DNA of 64,000 nt, from assembly GCA_964532225.1 (NCBI GenBank), contig CAZHHM010000004.1, positions 26,236 through 90,235 on the forward strand, read 5' to 3'. Below are positions 43,913-52,701 of this stretch, in pieces; position 1 is the first letter of the stretch, and every line of letters begins with the position of its first letter. The translations under genes and the position numbers were made by a program. Below the pieces are notes generated by a model. That model ran no database searches, was not told the origin of the DNA, and saw only the letters and a list, made by a program, of their open reading frames with translations. This DNA comes from CAZHHM01 sp964532225. Its GTDB lineage: Bacteria; Margulisbacteria; WOR-1; JAKLHX01.

Positions 43913-46900
43913 TATGATGTCCTTATATCACAGCGAAGGCATCTTTCCGCCTCTGCCACTGCCTGGTCCCGGGTAAGCCCGAGCGACACTTCTTCAAAAC
44001 CATAGATCCTTTTGTCGACAGGAAGCTCTTTACCTGTCTGTTTCTTCTTTTCGCATATCAGGTCGTCAGCCTTCATGGAATAGCTGAAAGACCTATAGAT
44101 CTTATTGAACCTGCTCTCCCCCATCAGAGCAGCATCTATCGATTCTGCCGCACGCTTGCCGTATGCCATAGCCTCGACCGCAGTTGAAGGCCCTGTTACG
44201 ACATCTCCTCCGGCATATACCTTCTTGAGGCTGGTAGAAAGAGTAAGAAGATCGACCGAAACGGTCTTATCCTTTCTCAGAACGATCCCGTTGCCTTCAA
44301 GGATAACGGGATCGACTCTTTCGCCAATGGCCCTCATCACCGTATCGCACGGGATATCATATGTTTCATTAGTAGCGACGGGTTTCCTTCTTCCCGAAAC
44401 ATCAAAGTCGCCTGCTTTCATCTTTGATACGGTCAGCGACCTTACTTTTCCGTCTGTACCGTTAAGTTTTACAGGGGCCGCAAAGAAGACGAATTTCACT
44501 CCTTCATCTTCTGCAGCCTCGATCTCATGCCTGTTCGCCGGCATATCATCCCTGTCACGCCTGTAAACGACCGTAACATCACTGCCCAGCCTTAAAGCGG
44601 TCCTTGCGGCATCTATGGCCACGTTACCGGCCCCGATCACCAGGACCTTCTTCCCTATTTTTGGTTTTTTACTCTTGATCTCTTCAAGGAACGAAGTACC
44701 GGAGATCACTCCGGAAAGGTCTTCTCCTTCAATGCCGAGAGGCATATTTTTATAAGCGCCTGTGGCAATGAACACTGCGTCATACTCTCCCGATATCGTC
44801 TTAAGCATATCGGCATCCACTTTTGTGCCGGTGATGAACTTGGCTCCTAGCTTCTTGATGAAACCGATCTCTTTTTGAAGTATTTTTTTCGGGAGCCTGT
44901 ACTCCGGTATTCCGAAGCGCAGTATACCGCCGCATTCTTTGGCCGACTCATAGATATCCACGCTGTGCCCCAGCCTTACAAGATAATAAGCGGCCGTAAG
45001 TCCCGCCGGCCCTCCGCCTATGACAGCTATCTCCTTGTCTGTTCTCTTGAGCCTTTCTTTCTTCATTTTTGCGATGATCTTTTCTTCAACACCGGTTTCA
45101 TAGACCTTATCCGCGATATATCTGTGTACTTCGCCCTGGGCGATAGGATCGTCGATATCATCGCGCCTGCACCTCATTTTGCAGTGAAAATGGCATATCC
45201 TCCCTGTAGATGACGGGAGCGGATTGTCCTGCATCACCGCCTCGAAGGCTTCCTCTAGCTTGTTCTCCTTGAGCATCTCAAGGAATCCCGGGATATTGAT
45301 GCCGAGCGGGCAGGAGTTCATGCACTGTGACACAAAAAGGTCCTGGCAAACGCCTGAAGCGCATCTCTTCTTGAGTATGTGCTCTTCATACTCGTCCCTG
45401 AAATACCGTATGGTCGACAGCACCGGGTTCGGCCCTGTCTGTCCGAGACCGCAAAGAGCTGTATCCTTTATCACCTCTCCGAGGTTCTGTATATCGGCAA
45501 GGTCCTGCATTGCGGCCTGGCCCTGGGCTATCTTGTTGAGTATCTTAAGGGACTGAAAAAGACCTTCCCTGCATGGAGTGCATTTGCCGCATGACTCGGA
45601 GGTCGTGCATTCAGTAAAATATCTGGCCACATCGACCATGCAATTGTCGTCATCCATAACGACCATTCCGCCGGAGCCCATAATGGCACCCAGCGAGTTA
45701 AGCGATTCGTAATCAACCGGGGTATTGAAGTGCTCTTTAGGTATGCAGCCTCCTGAGGGACCTCCGGTCTGTACGGCTTTCACTTTTCGTGAGGTGCCGG
45801 TGCCTCCGCCTATAGCATATACGATATTCTGTATGGAAGAGCCGAGAGGCATTTCCACCAGTCCGGTGTTCTTTATCTTTCCTACAAGAGAGAAGACCTT
45901 GGTCCCGGAGCTTTTCTCTGTCCCTGTCTGGCTGAACCAGACACCGCCTTTTGAGATGATGACCGGAATATTGCACCAGGTCTCGACATTGTTGATATTG
46001 GTCGGAAGGCCCCAAAGACCTCTCTGTGCTGGGAAAGGCGGTCTTACTGTCGGCGAGCCGGCCTTTCCTTCGATCGAAGCAATAAGAGCTGTTTCCTCTC
46101 CGCACACAAAGGCTCCTGCGCCTTCTACGAGATCGATATGGAAGTCGAACCCTTTGCCGAAAATGTTCCTGCCGAGAAAGCCGTACTCCTCAGCTTGTGC
46201 GATCGCTTTCTGTATCCTCTTTACGGCAAGCGGGTATTCAGCCCTGATATATATGACACCTTCATCTGAGCCCATAGCGTAGGCTCCGATGATCATACCT
46301 TCGATGAGCATGTGAGGATCGCTCTCGATCTCGTTGCGGTTCATGTACGCGCCCGGATCGCCCTCGTCAGCGTTGCAGATAATATATTTTTTCGGGTAAT
46401 CCTCTACAGCCATGAGCTCCCATTTCCTGCCGGTCGGGAAACCCGCGCCGCCTCGCCCTCTTAGCTTTGACGCCTTGACCTCATTTATCACGTCCTCCGG
46501 CGACATCCCGCTGAGGACCTTGTAAAGCGAGGAATAGCCGCCGACCGCGATGTATTCATCGATATCTTCGGGATCGATAAGGCCCGCATTCCGCAGGACT
46601 ATCTTTTTCTGGCCTTTGAAAAACGGGACCACGCTCCAGACAGGAATATCATCATAGCCTTTGCCGTAGACCACCTTACCGGTAAGATGGTCCCATTCTT
46701 CTATCTTGCAAAGAGCTTTTTTCTTGAACGCCTCGCCTTCGAGCACGGCAGCAACTATGCCTTTGACATCCTTTTTCGTTACCTTGCTAAGCACAACAAG
46801 AGGTTTTCCCGGAATATATATGTTCACAAGAGGTTCTTCAGCGCAAAAACCGAAGCAGCCGGTCCTGGAAAGGGATATCTTTGTCCCGGACTTTTTGATC

Positions 46901-47049
46901 TCTTCTCCGAAAAGCTCGTAAAGCGAGTCTGCTCCGTTGCCTATCCCGCAGGTACCCAGGCCTACGGATATCTTTGGCCTGTCAGGAAGGAGCTTTTTCA
47001 TCCCGTCCTCCCTGGCAAGTTCGAGTTTCTCTAAGGAGTTAACGTTCAT
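43912..47049 (-). CDS. hydB: HydB/NuoF-type flavoprotein fused to a GltD/NfnB-like NAD(P)H oxidoreductase
   Basis: Residues 1-110 are a thioredoxin-like [2Fe-2S] domain (VGLGTCGIGNG and CFGFCAEEP). The FMN/NADH domain follows with KLRGRGGAGFPTGRKWE, and the [4Fe-4S] motif ESCGKCTPCREG is near residue 487. Instead of the usual two-cluster ferredoxin tail of HydB, residues about 570-1045 form a GltD-like protein: NSCPLGINIPGFL, ICHFHCKMRCRRDD, FAD motif VIGGGPAGLTAAYYL and NAD(P) motif VIGAGNVAIDAARTAL, with YRRDRDDMPANR. The subunit may couple the hydrogenase to a second pyridine nucleotide. Confidence 0.9.
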   Translation of the reverse strand: MNVNSLEKLELAREDGMKKLLPDRPKISVGLGTCGIGNGADSLYELFGEEIKKSGTKISLSRTGCFGFCAEEPLVNIYIPGKPLVVLSKVTKKDVKGIVAAVLEGEAFKKKALCKIEEWDHLTGKVVYGKGYDDIPVWSVVPFFKGQKKIVLRNAGLIDPEDIDEYIAVGGYSSLYKVLSGMSPEDVINEVKASKLRGRGGAGFPTGRKWELMAVEDYPKKYIICNADEGDPGAYMNRNEIESDPHMLIEGMIIGAYAMGSDEGVIYIRAEYPLAVKRIQKAIAQAEEYGFLGRNIFGKGFDFHIDLVEGAGAFVCGEETALIASIEGKAGSPTVRPPFPAQRGLWGLPTNINNVETWCNIPVIISKGGVWFSQTGTEKSSGTKVFSLVGKIKNTGLVEMPLGSSIQNIVYAIGGGTGTSRKVKAVQTGGPSGGCIPKEHFNTPVDYESLNSLGAIMGSGGMVVMDDDNCMVDVARYFTECTTSESCGKCTPCREGLFQSLKILNKIAQGQAAMQDLADIQNLGEVIKDTALCGLGQTGPNPVLSTIRYFRDEYEEHILKKRCASGVCQDLFVSQCMNSCPLGINIPGFLEMLKENKLEEAFEAVMQDNPLPSSTGRICHFHCKMRCRRDDIDDPIAQGEVHRYIADKVYETGVEEKIIAKMKKERLKRTDKEIAVIGGGPAGLTAAYYLVRLGHSVDIYESAKECGGILRFGIPEYRLPKKILQKEIGFIKKLGAKFITGTKVDADMLKTISGEYDAVFIATGAYKNMPLGIEGEDLSGVISGTSFLEEIKSKKPKIGKKVLVIGAGNVAIDAARTALRLGSDVTVVYRRDRDDMPANRHEIEAAEDEGVKFVFFAAPVKLNGTDGKVRSLTVSKMKAGDFDVSGRRKPVATNETYDIPCDTVMRAIGERVDPVILEGNGIVLRKDKTVSVDLLTLSTSLKKVYAGGDVVTGPSTAVEAMAYGKRAAESIDAALMGESRFNKIYRSFSYSMKADDLICEKKKQTGKELPVDKRIYGFEEVSLGLTRDQAVAEAERCLRCDIRTS

Positions 47050-47549
47050 TTTTTCTTTTTTATCCCGGTAATGATCCTCTTGAGCTGGTTCTCGGTCACT
47101 CTGCTGAATATCTTGCCGTCCACTTCAACGACCGGCGCTAAGGCGCACTGGCCGAAACAAGCGACCGTCCTTATCGTGAATTTTCTGTCATCGGTAGTAA
47201 GGAAAAGCTTCTCGCCCCTGTGCTCGTAATCCTCTTTTACGTTCAGTATCTTCTTCAGGTATTCTAGAAGCTCTTTTGATCTTTTTGTATGGCATGCGGT
47301 CCCGCGGCAGATGACGATGACATGCTCTCCCTGAGGGATAAGATTGAAGAACGCATAGAACGTAACTACACTGTATATTCGGGAAAGCGGCGTATTGGTC
47401 TTATTGGCAACGTATTTTAGGGTGTCTTCAGAAAGGTATTTATATTTTTCAAGGTCCTGGACCTCTTCAAGCGTTCTTAACAGCGCCCCGGGCTTTCCCC
47501 GGTGGCGCTCGATGACCTCGTCTACCGCAGCCTCAACGCCACGTTGCAT
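47046..47549 (-). CDS. hydC: HydC/NuoE-type [2Fe-2S] subunit
   Basis: The start is placed at ATG 47549 (MQRGVEAAVDEVIERHRG), in line with NuoE proteins. A GTG at 47567 gives a six-residue-longer form. The thioredoxin-like fold has the Cys pairs CRGTACHTKRS and ACFGQCALAP and the N-terminal helical bundle. It passes electrons between NADH-site flavoprotein and hydrogenase. It overlaps hydB by 4 nt and opens the hydCBA operon. A TATTAT box with TTAATA 17 bp upstream lies 8 nt before the ATG. Confidence 0.92.
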   Translation of the reverse strand: MQRGVEAAVDEVIERHRGKPGALLRTLEEVQDLEKYKYLSEDTLKYVANKTNTPLSRIYSVVTFYAFFNLIPQGEHVIVICRGTACHTKRSKELLEYLKKILNVKEDYEHRGEKLFLTTDDRKFTIRTVACFGQCALAPVVEVDGKIFSRVTENQLKRIITGIKKKK

Positions 47550-47593
47550 GATATCAGATAATAGCACAAACCGGTAGAAATATTAAGTTGAGA

Positions 47594-48604
47594 TCAGTTG
47601 AGAGAGATGGGACGGCTTCCCAAGTCCGGCATAATGAAGGTGGGCCGGCCGTTTATCATGCCAAGAGTGGATTCCAGTATCTCTCTGTCATGTTTGAACT
47701 GGAATACATGAGGCGATATCTCTGAAGCCAGCCGTATGTCGTTCAGTGCCTCGCTGAACATGTTCTGAGAAAGCAAGTATGAGCTCCTGTCGGAATAAGC
47801 GCAAGAAAGATACACTTTGTATTCGGTCAGCCTTTGATGGACTATCTTTTTCAGCATGCCGTCATTAAGCGATGACAGCTTTAGCCCGTTCTCAGTCATT
47901 TTTGCGACAGCGAACCTGCCCTGCTTGACCGGCATATCATATATGTACGGTTCATCTTTGTATCTTTCATCCTGAGACAATATCCTGGCGCTTGACGACC
48001 AGGCGATCAGCGACTGAGAAGCCATAGCAAGGTCCATGTTCTTGGCTGATTCAGGGAACCATAGTCCGTACCTGATAATATCTGCCGCTTCCGCGCTGAT
48101 CAGATTCATATCCTCGGATCGTATGGGCCAGACATCGGTCTTCGGGTCCATGGGATCAGGAAGGAACCGCACGACCGAGCCGATCAGATCAAGGTCCTGC
48201 GACCGCAGCGTGATGTTCTCGAGATGTGAAAGGACCCAGTCGGGAGTAAGACCAGAGATCTTGGCAGAATTCAGGCCGAACGCCTTGAACAGTCCCGGCG
48301 CGTCCTTTGAGAATAGTGACCGCACCACATCAGTCATCGTTGCAACATCGACCGAACTGAACATCATCCTCTCAACTCCGGAAGCACGCAGACCGCTGCA
48401 AACCCTTTCATCAAGCAACTTGCTGCCTGCGACCTTGTCATCGACATAAAGCAGATAGTGTCCCGTATCGATCACTGCGTTCTGGCTTCCGGCCATTGAA
48501 ACGATGTTCCTGGAGAACTTGTGTAGGCGCCTGTCGCTCACTTTAACGTTGCGCGCACCTTCAAACGGCGTATTCATCCTTATGTGTAGTGACGATGAAC
48601 CCAT
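47594..48604 (-). CDS. Orphan protein, 336 aa, possible C-terminal TPR-like helices
   Basis: A soluble protein with no signal peptide or membrane helix. I recognise no family. The last ~80 residues (YLSCAYSDRSSYLLSQNMFSEALNDI) look like a TPR-type helical pair. A second ATG at 48577 (MNTPFEGARN) follows ATAAGG. The gene lies between the hydrogenase operon and the first repeat copy and has only a weak TATATA box upstream. It shares style (helical, orphan) with other lineage-specific genes in the window. Function unknown. Confidence 0.65.
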   Translation of the reverse strand: MGSSSLHIRMNTPFEGARNVKVSDRRLHKFSRNIVSMAGSQNAVIDTGHYLLYVDDKVAGSKLLDERVCSGLRASGVERMMFSSVDVATMTDVVRSLFSKDAPGLFKAFGLNSAKISGLTPDWVLSHLENITLRSQDLDLIGSVVRFLPDPMDPKTDVWPIRSEDMNLISAEAADIIRYGLWFPESAKNMDLAMASQSLIAWSSSARILSQDERYKDEPYIYDMPVKQGRFAVAKMTENGLKLSSLNDGMLKKIVHQRLTEYKVYLSCAYSDRSSYLLSQNMFSEALNDIRLASEISPHVFQFKHDREILESTLGMINGRPTFIMPDLGSRPISLN

Positions 48605-48641
48605 ATGTTTATATATCGTGAGAATATGAAGGAAATTTCAT

Positions 48642-48906
48642 AAAGAAAGGGGCAAGGGATCAAGGGAAAGAAGGGATGGAAGTGGAGGAAGGGACAAGGG
48701 ATAAGGGGAAAGAAGGGAAACAGGTGATTGAAGGGAGAAGGGATCAAGGGAAAGAAGGGAAACAAGTGATTGAAGGGAGAAGGGTTTAAGGGATAGAGGG
48801 GAAAATGTGGAATTATAAACCCCTATTCCCCTCACCCCCAATTTCCCCTTATCCCCTTCCCCTATCCCACTTCTTTCCCCTATTTCCCTTTTACCCCTTC
48901 CCCTAT
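48642..48906. repeat. Purine/pyrimidine mirror-type repeat, copy 1
   Basis: On the plus strand a G/A-rich arm (48642-48810) is followed by AATTATAAA and a C/T-rich arm (48820-48906). The purine arm contains two adjacent 42-nt units (48696-48737 and 48738-48779) differing at about 4 positions. The 155 nt from about 48741 to 48899 match copy 2 at about 90% or better by eye. The arms are partly complementary to each other, so a long imperfect hairpin is possible. The stop codon of the flavoprotein gene (48903-48905) falls in its last bases. Short frames through it are not credible genes. Confidence 0.85.
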
Positions 48907-50303
48907 TCGCTATACATACAAACTGACCTGATAGAATGCCATTCCGGATGGTCCCAGCATTGTGCCGTAGAAGAATAAGGGTCGTACTGGCCGAAATCCT
49001 CCTGCTTGAAATAGGAGAACTTGAAATGCCCGTAGCTAAAGTCGTTATCAAGGAGCTTTTCTTTGTACGGTGATATGTCGACACTGTTCCTGATCAACGC
49101 CGCATAAAGCCCTGACTTCTGAATATCGCCCACAAAGATCATGCCGGCCAGCTTGCTGCCCTTTATGACCAGCTTCTTGTAGACATCGCCTTTATGCCAG
49201 GTCATAACCTCATAGCCGTTCTCATCCGGGTCGACCTTGGTCTTACCGTAAGAAATGGCGGGCAGCTCATGGAACTGGACCGCGTTCTGGATGCCGACAG
49301 CTCCCGTATACGGACGTTTCATTCCTGCCATATTAAAAGCTGCGTATTTCCCCTGAAGCACTGCGTTGAACCATGTCGCGGAATTGCCTCTTTTCCCCGT
49401 GACCTGGTCTTTTATTTCGATCACATCGCCGGCAGCATATATATCAGGATCGGACGTACGCAGGTATTCATTCACGACGATCCCGTTGCCAACTTTTAGC
49501 CCGGCATTATCAGCAAGTTCTGTATTTGGCTTGATGCCTGCAGCAACGATAACGATATCTGCAAGGATCTTTATGCCTGATGATAACGATACCCTGCATC
49601 CTGTACCCCCGCCCGCCTCGCTACGCGAAGCGTTGCGGGCAGGCTGTACCCTTTCGATCCCGGCGACACTCGTATCCAGCAGCAAAGAGATCCCCGTCTT
49701 CTCAAGGTCCCCTTTTATTATATTGGATGCCGTCTGGTCTAGCTGATTCGGCAGGATCTGTTCGCACCTTTCTACAACAGTGGTCTTTAGCCGCAGCTTT
49801 GCTAGAGCGTAAGCCGCCTCAAGCCCTGCAAAACCGGCCCCGATAACGACCGCGCTTTTAGCAGTCTTAGCTGACACTTTGATCGCTTTCACATCATCAA
49901 GATCGTGAAAAGTGTATATCCCGTCGATATGTTCGGAACATACTTCGGGCAATACAGGTCTTGCTCCTGTTGCTATGAGCAGCTTGTCATACTTTATATC
50001 AGTCCCGTCCTCAAGCACGACATTTCTTTTAACCTTATCGATCTTTGCAACCCTTTTCCCCAAATACGCTTTAACATTCAGCTTTTCAAAAACATTCTCA
50101 CCTTTAAAGAACATATTCGGCTGATCTTTACTGTATCCTGCCCCATAAACCCTGCCGTCCAGATATCTTGAGATCAAACACCTTGAATACGGTATATGGT
50201 TCTCCGCGGAAACAACGATAATTGAACAATCAGGCTGCAGTTTGCGCAGATCCTCCGCCGCCTGCATCCCCGCTGCGCTGGCACCGATAATCACATATTG
50301 CAT
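48903..50303 (-). CDS. FAD-dependent pyridine nucleotide-disulfide oxidoreductase of the CODH cassette
   Basis: The ATG at 50303 is chosen (AGGGAGA upstream; the frame extends 8 codons further). The 466-residue protein has FAD motif YVIIGASAAGMQAAEDL, NAD motif AVVIGAGFAGLEAAYALA and the second FAD motif DIYAAGDVIEI. Homologues encoded beside cooS and cooF are regarded as ferredoxin:NAD(P) oxidoreductases that collect electrons from CO oxidation. It overlaps cooF by 13 nt. A 35-bp palindromic insertion lies inside it (49609-49643), adding about 12-14 residues between conserved segments. Confidence 0.9.
   Translation of the reverse strand: MQYVIIGASAAGMQAAEDLRKLQPDCSIIVVSAENHIPYSRCLISRYLDGRVYGAGYSKDQPNMFFKGENVFEKLNVKAYLGKRVAKIDKVKRNVVLEDGTDIKYDKLLIATGARPVLPEVCSEHIDGIYTFHDLDDVKAIKVSAKTAKSAVVIGAGFAGLEAAYALAKLRLKTTVVERCEQILPNQLDQTASNIIKGDLEKTGISLLLDTSVAGIERVQPARNASRSEAGGGTGCRVSLSSGIKILADIVIVAAGIKPNTELADNAGLKVGNGIVVNEYLRTSDPDIYAAGDVIEIKDQVTGKRGNSATWFNAVLQGKYAAFNMAGMKRPYTGAVGIQNAVQFHELPAISYGKTKVDPDENGYEVMTWHKGDVYKKLVIKGSKLAGMIFVGDIQKSGLYAALIRNSVDISPYKEKLLDNDFSYGHFKFSYFKQEDFGQYDPYSSTAQCWDHPEWHSIRSVCMYSE
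49609..49643. repeat. Palindromic insertion flanked by 8-bp direct repeats inside the flavoprotein gene
   Basis: CTGTACCC occurs at 49601-49608 and again at 49644-49651. Between them lies a 35-bp segment with a strong hairpin: GCCCGC (49611-49616), inner CGCT/AGCG with loop ACGCGA, and GCGGGC (49635-49640). It is translated as a short Ala/Arg/Ser/Gly stretch and keeps the gene open. The look is that of a small inserted palindromic element with target duplication. Confidence 0.7.
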
Positions 50304-50722
50304 GATATTCTCCCTGTTGGCTGGCATGACATTTCATCTAGTGAGATAACATAGTTGGGGCAGGCTTCAACACAGGCCGGTGTATCGCGGTTGGGGCACA
50401 TATCGCATTTTTCCGCAAGGCCGCCGTTCGGGACGATCACACCGTAAGGGCAGGCCATAACACACATCCAGCATCCGACGCATTTTTGTTCATGGCCCGT
50501 ATTTGTAACGATCCCTGTCACAGGGTCCTTTTGCATGCAGCCTGCCATGCAGGCGCTCACGCAAAGAGGCTCTTCGCAATGTCTGCAAACTACCGGGACA
50601 GGCCGCTCGGAAACCGATTCAACGAATATGCGCGGCACGTTAGAGTTATGTTCGGCCATGCAAGCGGTCTCACATCTTTTACAGCCGGCACATCTTTCTG
50701 CTTTTATATTAAGTCTTTTCAC
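50291..50722 (-). CDS. cooF: CooF-type four-cluster ferredoxin
   Basis: The 143-residue protein has four Cys groups: CAGCKRCETAC, CRHCEEPLCVSAC, CVGCWMCVMACPYG and CDMCPNRDTPACVEACP, the pattern of DMSO-reductase-B/CooF-like iron-sulfur proteins. It shuttles electrons from CooS. The start codon is GTG and overlaps the cooS stop by 4 nt (GTGA). Confidence 0.94.
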   Translation of the reverse strand: MKRLNIKAERCAGCKRCETACMAEHNSNVPRIFVESVSERPVPVVCRHCEEPLCVSACMAGCMQKDPVTGIVTNTGHEQKCVGCWMCVMACPYGVIVPNGGLAEKCDMCPNRDTPACVEACPNYVISLDEMSCQPTGRISCNM

Positions 50723-52605
50723 GATATTTTGAGCGCTTTCCTTTTGTTCATGATATGGGCCTCTATCTCGTCCGCAGCTTTTTTCGTATCAAGTTCCACG
50801 AACACCCGGCCGCCTGTGAGCGACTGCACGTCTTCTGTAAGTATCCTGGTGACAAGCGCAGAGCCCAGGACAGGAGGCGCGGGGGAAAGGTGGACCGAGA
50901 GCCCGAACGCCACAGCGGTAAAAGCATCGGCCACTGCCTTTTGCTCCATATATTCGGGAGCTGATGCAACGACAGGCAGGTCGGGAACATCGACACCGAG
51001 CTCATCGGCTATGGCCACTGCTGTTGCAATGATCTTGCCTATGTCGGTGCAGCTTCCGTAAGAAAGGCACGGGGGGACCCCAAGGCTGGTACAAACAGCG
51101 GAAAGCCCTTTGCCTGCGTTCTTTGCAGCATCTTTGTCCATCATCCCTGCGTTCTGCATGGCAGAAGAACAGCACCCTGCTCCGATCACCAGAACATCTC
51201 TCTTGTTCAGCTCCGAAGCCAGGCCCGTTATATGTCTGCCTGACTGGAATTCACGGACTGTGGTGCAGCCGACTAGAGCGGCAACACCTTTTACCGAACC
51301 GTTCTTGATAACATCGACCAGAGGTTTTACCGAACCTCCCAGAGCCGCGACCACGCTTTCGGTAGTAAATCCGGCCATGGCCTTGTGTTTAACAGGCGGG
51401 ATATTCACTTTTCCGCGCTTGTCAAAGTTATCTATTGCTGCCTGGATTATCTTTTCCGCGATCTCGACTGCCTTATCAGGCTCGAACTCAAGCCTTTCAA
51501 CCCCTGCCTGCCTGATGACTTTGTCGGTCGATATTAACTTGGTGTGATATTTACCCGCGTATTCCTCTGATATCGTCGGCATGACGCAGTTGTAATCAAA
51601 TGCCAGCACGTCCACCGCGCCGGTGGCAATTATGAGTTCCTGCTGTATCCAGTTGCCCATCTGCCCGAAAAATACATCCTTATACTCAGATGCGATATTG
51701 AATATTTGCTGTCCTTCACATAAAGATCCGTATATCTTAAGACCATTCTTGGCTCCCTTTGCCTTTGCCTTGTCCTGCCATTCTTTCTTCCTTGCAGTTT
51801 CAAGGACCTTGACGGCAAGAAGAGGCTGGTGCCCGTGCATCATCACGTTCACGGCATCTTTATCAAGCACACCGATATTGACGGCCCCTTCGTTGGGAGA
51901 GGCAGTCCCCGTAAGTATCTCCTGAATGGTCGTAATACCGTAAAGACCGGCGTATTCATTGGCAATACCAAGCCTTAAGCAATGCAACAGTATATCTACT
52001 ACGTCATTATTAACATTGGTCATTACCTTAGACAGTCCCGTTGCAACCTCGGAATTCGGGCCTCCCGGTACTATCCCAAGATTCTTCCATACGGCAAGCC
52101 GCTTTTTCGGCGCAAGCACCTCAACAAGCTTCATGGGGTCATAATCATTGCCATTGATCTGATCAATAAAGAAGCTCCCGAAGTCCTTTGCCACTTTAAG
52201 AATATCTTTGTCATCAAAGCCGAACTTCTTCGCGGTATTTCGAAGTTTCTCCTCATCCTTTATCTTATAGTCAGATTTGCCTTCACCTACTGCTTTGAGG
52301 GTCCTGGCCACATTCCGTGCATGATAAACATTGGCGGCAGTTCCCTGGGCGCATTTAAGAAGAAGGTTCCTTGATACGATAAGATCGGCGGATGCCCCGC
52401 ATACTCCCCTTGATGCCTTCCTGGTTATCTGGCAAGGCCCGTCCGTGCAAAGAGTACAGCAGACCCCTAGAGTTCCGAAAGCGCATTGAGGCTGCTGCTT
52501 TAGGAACCTTTCGTGTATCGTTTCCATTCCGTCGTCCAACACTGCCTTATGCATGTAAACCGAGAGTTCGTCATCGGGCCTGCCGCCGCAGATCTTAAAG
52601 TCCAT
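50719..52605 (-). CDS. cooS: Anaerobic carbon monoxide dehydrogenase catalytic subunit
   Basis: The 628-residue protein has the B/D-cluster region CCTLCTDGPCQITRKASRGVCG, HARNVARTLKAV, MHGHQPLLAVK, and C-cluster ligands in GCTTVREFQSGRHI and GAGCCSSAMQNAGMM, plus CLSYGSCTDIGKI. It interconverts CO and CO2 at a Ni-Fe-S cluster. AAGGAGG lies before the ATG. Downstream are cooF and the flavoprotein; no acetyl-CoA synthase or energy-converting hydrogenase genes lie beside it, so CO oxidation to NAD(P)H is the likeliest use. Confidence 0.96.
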   Translation of the reverse strand: MDFKICGGRPDDELSVYMHKAVLDDGMETIHERFLKQQPQCAFGTLGVCCTLCTDGPCQITRKASRGVCGASADLIVSRNLLLKCAQGTAANVYHARNVARTLKAVGEGKSDYKIKDEEKLRNTAKKFGFDDKDILKVAKDFGSFFIDQINGNDYDPMKLVEVLAPKKRLAVWKNLGIVPGGPNSEVATGLSKVMTNVNNDVVDILLHCLRLGIANEYAGLYGITTIQEILTGTASPNEGAVNIGVLDKDAVNVMMHGHQPLLAVKVLETARKKEWQDKAKAKGAKNGLKIYGSLCEGQQIFNIASEYKDVFFGQMGNWIQQELIIATGAVDVLAFDYNCVMPTISEEYAGKYHTKLISTDKVIRQAGVERLEFEPDKAVEIAEKIIQAAIDNFDKRGKVNIPPVKHKAMAGFTTESVVAALGGSVKPLVDVIKNGSVKGVAALVGCTTVREFQSGRHITGLASELNKRDVLVIGAGCCSSAMQNAGMMDKDAAKNAGKGLSAVCTSLGVPPCLSYGSCTDIGKIIATAVAIADELGVDVPDLPVVASAPEYMEQKAVADAFTAVAFGLSVHLSPAPPVLGSALVTRILTEDVQSLTGGRVFVELDTKKAADEIEAHIMNKRKALKIS

Positions 52606-52629
52606 GTAAACCTCCTTGGAATAATTGGT

Positions 52630-52666
52630 GTACTATAATGATACTTTTTTAGTATCTTTACAGTAC
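52630..52666. promoter_or_regulatory. 16-nt inverted repeat in the cooS leader (operator or RNA hairpin)
   Basis: GTACTATAATGATACT (52630-52645) and AGTATCTTTACAGTAC (52651-52666) are inverted copies with three mismatches, separated by TTTTT. The element lies just downstream of the predicted cooS start site and 25 nt before the ATG. Confidence 0.65.
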
Positions 52667-52672
52667 AATGAC

Positions 52673-52701
52673 ATATTACATTTTCGCCACGCTTGTGTCA
52701 A
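52673..52701 (-). promoter_or_regulatory. cooS: Predicted cooS promoter at the border of repeat copy 2
   Basis: On the minus strand TTGACA (52701-52696) is followed by 17 nt and TAATAT (52678-52673). The -35 box is perfect and directly abuts the repeat. The start codon lies about 60 nt downstream of the expected transcription start. Confidence 0.65.

Noticed and set aside
47549..47567. GTG start of the HydC-type gene at 47567
   Set aside because: Kept only as an alternative: the ATG at 47549 fits homologue length and lies 8 nt after a TATTAT box that overlaps the GTG codon.
48638..49084. Open frame on the minus strand through repeat copy 1 with repeated PFFPLIP-type peptides
   Set aside because: The frame exists because the repeat unit is 42 nt (divisible by three). 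It overlaps the real flavoprotein gene in another frame and shows no protein-like composition.
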